In this document: in pieces, positions 58,227 through 64,000 of the stretch | Numbering within the stretch: position 1 is the stretch's first letter | Layout of the letters: every line of letters starts with the position of its first letter | Origin: Nectonema munidae | Lineage: Eukaryota > Nematomorpha > Nectonematoida > Nectonematidae | Direction of reading: 5' to 3' | NCBI GenBank assembly: GCA_030549495.1 | Contig: JAUIRK010000121.1 | Coordinates: forward strand, 620,001-684,000 | Length of the DNA stretch: 64,000 nucleotides | Made by a program: the position numbers and the translations under genes | The notes under the pieces: model-generated | Database searches by the model: none | Told to the model about the DNA's origin: nothing | Seen by the model: only the letters and a program-made list of their open reading frames with translations

Positions 58227-58599
58227 TCCTCCATCCCATGAAAAAGACCATAACTTTTAATATATTCTAAAGAAATATATAAAATAGATTAAAACAAAAT
58301 CACACACTATTTGAAATCTATTTTAATTCTGAAAGGAAATAAATCATATTTTTTGCACCTCCCCCTAAATTAAAACCCTCTCTGATAATAAATGCTGGCT
58401 GTCTATGCAAAGCCTCTTAGCTTTTACATGTTATATCTATACATACATACTCATCAATGGGATTGATTCATCTTAAACCTTCAATCAGGGTGGCGGAGTC
58501 GGAGATTTCATTTGGAAGTCGGAGTAGAATTTTAAGGAGTAGTGATTTCTAAGACTCCAACTCCTTAAGTGTGATAAAATTATTTTTTAACATGATTTC

Positions 58600-59265
58600 C
58601 CTGTTTGGTTTTACCAGCTGGACAATTTAGCAGTTTTGTTTTTATTTTTGGAGGCAATAGTTTTTTTCACTTCTCACTGCACGTGGATCTCACTCCTGAA
58701 ATGTTCTTTAATGAGTGGAAAATGTTAGAGCATTCATTACCAGGCGTGGTGGTGGTTTGCTTGCAGAAAGAATGTGTGAGTCAATGCGTCAAAGAGAAGT
58801 ACAAATGCTTAATAATAAAATTCTACTGGCTGTAGACCCAATGAATAGAGTGTTATCTGAAACCCAGAACGATGAAGTAAAATCAGCACTTTGTGACCTT
58901 GCCATCAGGATTTTGGGCTTAAATGCAAAGGCATCTACTGAAGATCCAGACACTATTTCAATCACAGACTCAGAGGGAATCGGCGATGAAGAGGTTTTGA
59001 AAATTTACTGGATCAACAAGATCATAAAGTAAGGTCAAAACGGTGTAAGCTAGAGTAAACAGCTAAAACTCCACCTTCAGTGAATAAAGACTTAGCAAGT
59101 TTCAAGCTAGACTTCCATGCTGCGTTACAGCCAGTAGAACAAACAGATAGAAAGTCAAAGTTGAATGTTCATGAAACTATAAAGCAATACCCTGAGATAG
59201 TGTCGGACCTTATACCATCCGACTCCGCAACACTGCCTTCAACCCCTTTTAATGTCCATTAAAGT
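58600..59265 (+). other. Unidentified coding-like stretch
   Basis: A frame at 58715-59032 encodes GGGLLAERMCESMRQREVQM, LNNKILLAVDPMNRVLSETQ and SALCDLAIRILGLNAKASTE, helical and protein-like. A second frame at 59080-59262 has ALQPVEQTDRKSKLNVHETI. No domain I know. It could be a decayed transposable-element protein. At 58487, CAGGGTGGCGGAGTCGGAG looks like the left end of a hAT-type MITE, without a partner. Confidence 0.35.
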
Positions 59266-60645
59266 GTCTTACATCAAATAAGTGTGTTAGCCTAGTTAAT
59301 AGTAAAAGCGGAAATGGCTCATTTAAATGAAGGAAAAATTGTTTGAATGTAAACACACTATTTCTGATCGGTTTAAAAAAATGTCACATTTCAATCAAAA
59401 ATTAGAATAAAACTTAATTCTTTCAACTTCCTCAATACCCTACTGAAAGTTTAGATAAAATCCCATATTCAAACTCTAATATTATATCGTACGAAATAGT
59501 AAAAAAAGAAGGATACTTTGGAGGACTTGCTTGAAGACGTGCAAAAGGTTCTGTAGTTGTTTTTTAAATGAAAAGAAAGAAATATATTTAGAGTAGAGGA
59601 GGATGCTTGAATATAAAAATTGTATCAAATTTGGGTGAGAGTGTTGATAAAGAAGACTCGTCTAGCAGAAATTTTCTCAAAAGTTACAGGCGGATGAGAG
59701 AAGTAAGAAGATGATGAGGATATGGGCTGCTCGCACTCATTACTAATGATTATTTCTTACGCCCAGTGAAGAAACTTGTTCTGTGAGAGAGAGTGTGCTG
59801 ACAAGTGTGATGAATGTGGAAGTAAGTACGCAGCCTCTTCCTATCTTCTCCTTATTTTTGTCATCATGACCATGATATTGCTACTATTATTGATGAAACA
59901 CTATGTAGACAACGACACTACAACAATTGATATCTTCTACTACTATAAATCGCCAGATGTTAACTACAATCATGAGAGAAACACAGTAGGCAAAGAAACG
60001 ACGTATCACTGCGCCAAGAAGTTCTTAGGCAAAGTGTAAGCGTGTGTATACATACATACTACAACTCAATCTGCGTGTGTGTCGTTCCCATGATGCCATT
60101 CCATTGCTTCATTTGATTGTTCGAGATAAAAGCACGTTTCTCGCTTCTTTCGCAAGCGAGCCATCATCTAACACACACACACGTTTCATCCTCTTATTTA
60201 TAATCTTTTTTATTATTTACAAAAGTGTATTTCCTCAAAAGTCTACGTTTCTCTTTTCATTTTTTCACTTAGCCCAAATCGATCTAAAAGACTGTGTATT
60301 TGTCTTTTAGTTTAAACTGTTCTTTCATGCCAAATGGAATAATAGTGTTCCATAAAACAAAAATAGTGTGCTAAGTTTCCATTTTTGACTATTCAAGTGA
60401 AAAATAATTCACACGAATTGGCGTAATGTTGCTGCATCTATTCATTCGTTAAATTTTCGTCAATTCAACAACTTTACCGACGATTTTAGTCTTAAAAATT
60501 CTGACCAATGACCTGAGTCGACTATACAAAAATGTGAATCGTTTGTTAGCCATCATTTATAACTGCTTTCTAATACAAATCTGATTTACATTAGATGCCT
60601 GATTAATCTGTTGTTTAACCGGTAAAAATATAGGCAGACAATTAG
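59266..60645. other. Mostly non-coding; one Cys-rich frame
   Basis: A frame around 59776-60039 reads FCERECADKCDECGSKYAAS, then a hydrophobic run LLLIFVIMTMILLLLLMKHY. GTAAGT follows the Cys part (59820) and CCCAG precedes it, so a small exon is imaginable, but an in-frame stop lies just upstream and there is no start codon. Nothing else is supported. Confidence 0.3.
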
Positions 60646-60649
60646 TTTT

Positions 60650-61640
60650 CAAAAAATCTGCTTAATCCTTTTATATATTTTATACTAAATCAGTCATGCT
60701 AATTCCATTTCCGTAATCAGTTTTCGCAATTAGGATGTGAAAAATTAGGGAAGTTTCGATCAAATTTATGGTTTATGCTTGAAAATTGTGTCTAAGAATA
60801 TTATTCAAATAAAAAAAACATTATTTTATACCAAATCGAGCATTCCTTTTTAAATTTCAGTGTCATTTTTAGCAATAGCTTGTCAAAATGTCTGAAAGTG
60901 GGAATCAATTTTGCCCTTTACGCCTAATAATTTTCTCCAAGAATATTGGTTCAATTTTAAACAAAGCATATTTTTTATACCAAATCGACCTTGTTGATTT
61001 CATTTCTCAACCCAGTTTTACCAATTTGGATTTAGAAATGTATAAAGTGGCAATAAATTTTCGGTTTACGTCTGAGAAAGTGTTTCGAAAACATTTATAC
61101 ACATTTTAAATATAATATATATCTTTGAAATTAATCAAACATGCTGATTTTATTTCTCGACTCATTTTTTGCAATTAGAGTGTGAAAATGTCAATCATGT
61201 TTGTGGTTGACGACTAAAAATTATTTCCTAGAATATTATTCATATTTTCAATAAAATATATTTTTTATTCTAGATCACCATGCTGATTTCATTATGTGAC
61301 TCAGTTTTCGTAATTAGGATGTGAAAATGTCAATTGAATTTGTAATTTTCCCCTGAAAATTTTCTTCAAAAACACTCTCTCCCATTTTAAGTAAAATAAT
61401 GAAAAAATTTGTCAAAGTACAAATAAAATGAGTGATTTATGCCTGAAATTATCTAATAGACAAATAAATTATATTTTTTATTTTAAATTTTTTTATGACA
61501 ATGATCAGTTCATTTTAGTAATTAGTTTTCGCATTAGGGTGCAAGAATTTGGTCATTACAGCGTAAAAATGGGTGAAAGTGTCAATCAAATTCGTAAAAA
61601 AATCATTTGTCAAGTTTTTTCTTACAAGCGTTATTTGTGG
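60650..61640 (+). repeat. Array of ~149-bp repeat units, copy 2
   Basis: Diverged relatives of the 575-1590 array, same orientation. Units start near 60690, 60835, 60985, 61130 and 61275. The last two correspond to the last two of the first array: one with GTGGTTGACG-CTAAAAATTA, the next with TTTTCCCCTGAAAATT and CTTCAAAAACA. TTAA-bordered piggyBac ends like those around copy 1 were not found here. Confidence 0.75.
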
Positions 61641-61894
61641 TTAATATAGTACTAATATTTGAGTATGCGAGAAGTAAGGGACCTGAAGGCACGTTAATTA
61701 ACATGAGAATGCGTGATCATAAGAAAAATTAAATATTACCTCCTTTAATAAAATGCTTTTATATTGTCAATGAGAAAGTAACCCTTTGATATTTGTCTTC
61801 TTTTACTCTTTTTTCTCTGTTCATTGAAGAAATTGTCATTGTGTTTTGGTTATCTGCTGTAATTATTAAACTACTGTTTGCAACTGTAATATTA

Positions 61895-62040
61895 ATAAAG
61901 GTAAAGGTACCGTGGACTGTTTTCATCTTGAAGGCACAATACGTTGCTTGTATCGAACTATGAGGAAAGTAGGCTTGATGCAGGATCGAACCCAAGACCT
62001 TGAGTTATCGAAATCTAGTATCTAACCAACCTTACTCACC
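61895..62040 (-). mobile_element. tRNA-derived SINE, copy 2
   Basis: On the - strand: GTGAGTAAGGTTGGTTAGAT (A-box region), then AAGGTCTTGGGTTCGATCCT with a perfect B box GGTTCGATCC (61992-61983), then TTCGATACAAGCAACGTATT and a 3' end GTACCTTTACCTTTATT. Closely related to 13445-13597. The abrupt C run at 62041 adjoins its 5' end. Confidence 0.75.
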
Positions 62041-62330
62041 CCCCCCCCCAATAGGATTAATAAAAAATTTTAACCTTTTTCCCAAATTGTTAGAAAAAAA
62101 AGTTTTTTTTACCTTTTTTTGGGAATATTTTTATTGTAAAATAATTTTATTTTAATAATATTTTTAAAAAAAAAAACCAAAAAAAAAAGGGGGGGGGGTT
62201 TTTGGGGGGGGTGGGGGGGTTATATATATTTTTTTTAAGACCCTCTCTTCTGGGGGGGGGTTGTAGAATAGATCAGCGGGGGAGGGGGGGGGGGGGGGGG
62301 GGGGGGTTTTTTTGTGGGTTTTTTCTTCAA
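62041..62330. other. Homopolymer-dominated, probably unreliable sequence
   Basis: Runs of C, A, T and G of 8-25 bases follow each other, including G runs at 62190-62220 and 62280-62306. The frame PPPPPPPSPADLF in this stretch is only these runs. It looks like low-quality reads or a misassembly rather than biology. Confidence 0.6.
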
Positions 62331-63480
62331 ACAATGTAATTGTCAGCGACAATTACAAAAAACTTTGCAAGCCGTGTAATTTGAAAACAATAAATGTTTC
62401 TTTGAGAAATCTCTTCAAATATGATGCAGCAAGTAGCGTTTTCAAATGTGTGAATGAGGATATTGTAGCCAAAATAAAGGTTTCATCCTTGTTCTCCTTT
62501 TAGTACGACGAGTTTACAAATGTATAGTAATGAGCCTAACTTCTTGCTTCTCTGAGATACGTTCATACCAACTGACATTATATGCGAGTTCAAGTTATAT
62601 AGTTCATCTCAAACCACTGCAAAATCTGACAAATTTTTGGCAAAATTCCACATTTTTTCATGATGAACGCTTTAAATGGGGAAACTTATGTTGTGTGTAT
62701 ACGGATGGTGCACTGGTTAGGATGGGATTGAAGTTATGATTTGGGGCGAAAGTAAAAAAGGTAGCACTTTAGGCCAAATGCATCTACAGAAATGCTGTCG
62801 TCCATAAGACTCTCTGCTTTCCTTAAGGAAGTGATTGATTCTGTAGTCAAAAATATAAATTATTTAAAAGCCTAAGCACTCAAAGCTTGCCAGTTTAAAT
62901 AACTATATAAAGACATCAATGCTCACTACGATAACTTCATTTTCTACACAGCAATACGTTGGCTATTAAAAGAAAACACCGTTATCGTGACTTAGAGAGG
63001 AAGAAGTTGTTTCTGGGGGTCCAAAAATGAAGGGTCCTGTCTCTCACTTCAAAGGTGAAGTATGGATTTAAAGTTGCATCCCTTGGTGACATTTTTAACC
63101 ATCTTAGAAACTTAAATTTGAAACTTCAAGGGAAGGAAACATATTGTCTCCCTTTTATTAAGATAGTCGGCTTCTAGCCTTTGTTTTAAACTTACAGAAC
63201 TGGTGTATGAAAACCAATCTTAGAACATTGTTATGCTTAAAAAACTTTGTGGATTGAAGGATGACACTCAGGTCTATCTATACCAGTTCTTCAAAGTTAA
63301 AATTACTAAGCAATTAAAATTTATCTTGTTAAAACAAATTCTATATAAGATTTTTTCTACTTTCTCGTAATTAATCCTTTGAGGAACACTAATCATCTGC
63401 TTTCTTTTTAAATAGACACTTTTGAACTGGGAAGATACAAATAGTGTCCCACTGTTCGTTAAAGAGTTAACAGGAGAACC
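62331..63480 (+). pseudogene. hAT transposase pseudogene (ZBED5/GTF2IRD2-like)
   Basis: The + strand shows NYKKLCKPCNLKTINVSLRN, LFKYDAASSVFKCVNEDIVA, then FHDERFKWGNLCCVYTDGAL (the W--L--VCTDGAPSM block holding a catalytic Asp, 62664-62720), AVVHKTLCFP, and near 63040-63140 GDIFNHLRNLNLKLQGKETY in shifting frames, which matches LADIFEHLN-LNLSLQGK of the family. Numerous stops and frame changes make it an old, dead copy. No terminal repeats found. It is related in type to the hAT at 52385-54382 but not obviously the same family. Confidence 0.7.
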
Positions 63481-63697
63481 CTTATTTAAATTCACAAAGG
63501 TGTTTTAACGAAATTTCGCATATAACGAAACAATTTGCTTGCCTGGTCAAAATCTCCTTTTTATCATGTTTAAATTAAATGACCTATAACGAAGTCGGCA
63601 ATAATGAAATTTCGGTTATAGCATACTCATTTCTTAGCGCCTTGAGCAGCAAAGTCATTATAAATTAACTTGATATAACGTAGCTCCCCCCTCCCCC
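63481..63697. other. ATAACGAA-rich stretch
   Basis: Repeated ATAACGAA, TAACGAAGTCGG and GTTATAG blocks in both orientations recall small pogo/Tigger-type elements, but ends could not be defined. Confidence 0.35.
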
Positions 63698-63975
63698 CAG
63701 GGCCGGCCTTAGGCCACTGCAACCTATGCGGCCGCAGTGGGCCCCGCGCTTCTCATTTTTCATTTTGATGATATATTGTACGATTTCGCTAAACGCAAGG
63801 TTCGCAAAGTAAAGTTTCTTTGATCGTCATTTTGTGTTAATGAAAAAGTAATAAAACAAATCCCTTTTCTTTTTTTCAAAATCTTATTTCTCACTTTTAA
63901 TCTTTTTTGCTACCCAAACTGGGCCCTGCGCAATCCATTTTGCATAGGGCCCCGCGAACACTAGGGCCGGGCCTG
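63698..63975. mobile_element. hAT-type MITE (CAGGGCCGGCCTTAG ends)
   Basis: Left CAGGGCCGGCCTTAGGCC; right inverted CAGGCCCGGCCCTAGTG. Inside both ends are GGGCCCCGCG blocks (GTGGGCCCCGCGC and TAGGGCCCCGCG). The flanks are CCTCCCCC and CTCCCCCC, compatible with an 8-bp duplication in a C-rich site but not decisive. 278 bp, non-coding. Confidence 0.8.
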
Positions 63976-64000
63976 CTCCCCCCCCCCCCAAACAAGGAAA

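Noticed and set aside
62164-62352. Proline-rich 62-residue frame
   Set aside because: It is produced by G runs in probably faulty sequence.

Overview
The window is very AT-rich, intron-containing animal DNA. Two host genes are recognisable and both are metazoan-specific: an activin-type (type II) TGF-beta receptor on the + strand and a laminin beta subunit on the - strand. The introns are a mix of very short ones (52-67 bp) and ones of 2 kb or more. Together with the low GC and the crowd of hAT, piggyBac, LINE, Penelope and SINE remains, this suggests an invertebrate, probably an arthropod. A copepod such as a sea louse would fit, but that is a guess from overall character and is not proven by the sequence.

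Layout. 0.2-3 kb: a piggyBac-type element with TTAA at both ends and no transposase, carrying an array of ~149-bp repeats. 6-9.3 kb: a decayed APE-type LINE (- strand). 10.5-11.5 kb: an unidentified coding-like island. 13-17 kb: a 42-bp tandem repeat, a tRNA-derived SINE, a piggyBac fragment and a decayed pseudogene split by a hAT MITE. 17.9-19.8 kb: two GC-richer islands I cannot identify. 20.2-30.9 kb: six exons of the receptor; the first exon or exons (signal peptide and first half of the ligand-binding domain) were not found. Its introns hold a hAT transposase fragment split by a MITE, and a Penelope-like reverse transcriptase relic. 31-38.7 kb: a nearly full-length decayed piggyBac, two LINE fragments, a deleted hAT copy and an unclassified repeat. 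38.7-49 kb: the laminin beta gene in five coding exons, 1782 residues, with all splice phases agreeing. 50-55 kb: hAT MITEs, one nested in another, and a 2.0-kb hAT with a perfect 8-bp target duplication. 55-64 kb: more transposon debris, a second copy of the 149-bp array, a second SINE copy, a stretch of suspicious homopolymer sequence, a hAT pseudogene and a 278-bp hAT MITE.

The two host genes are transcribed towards each other, tail to tail, about 8 kb apart. One encodes a receptor for secreted growth factors and the other a basement-membrane chain. Nothing in the sequence links their functions. I found no convincing new biological system. The best-supported unusual features are the piggyBac-type element that carries a satellite block, the matching order of the final repeat units in the two arrays ~60 kb apart, several precisely dated nested insertions, and a receptor kinase lacking the usual glycine-rich loop.
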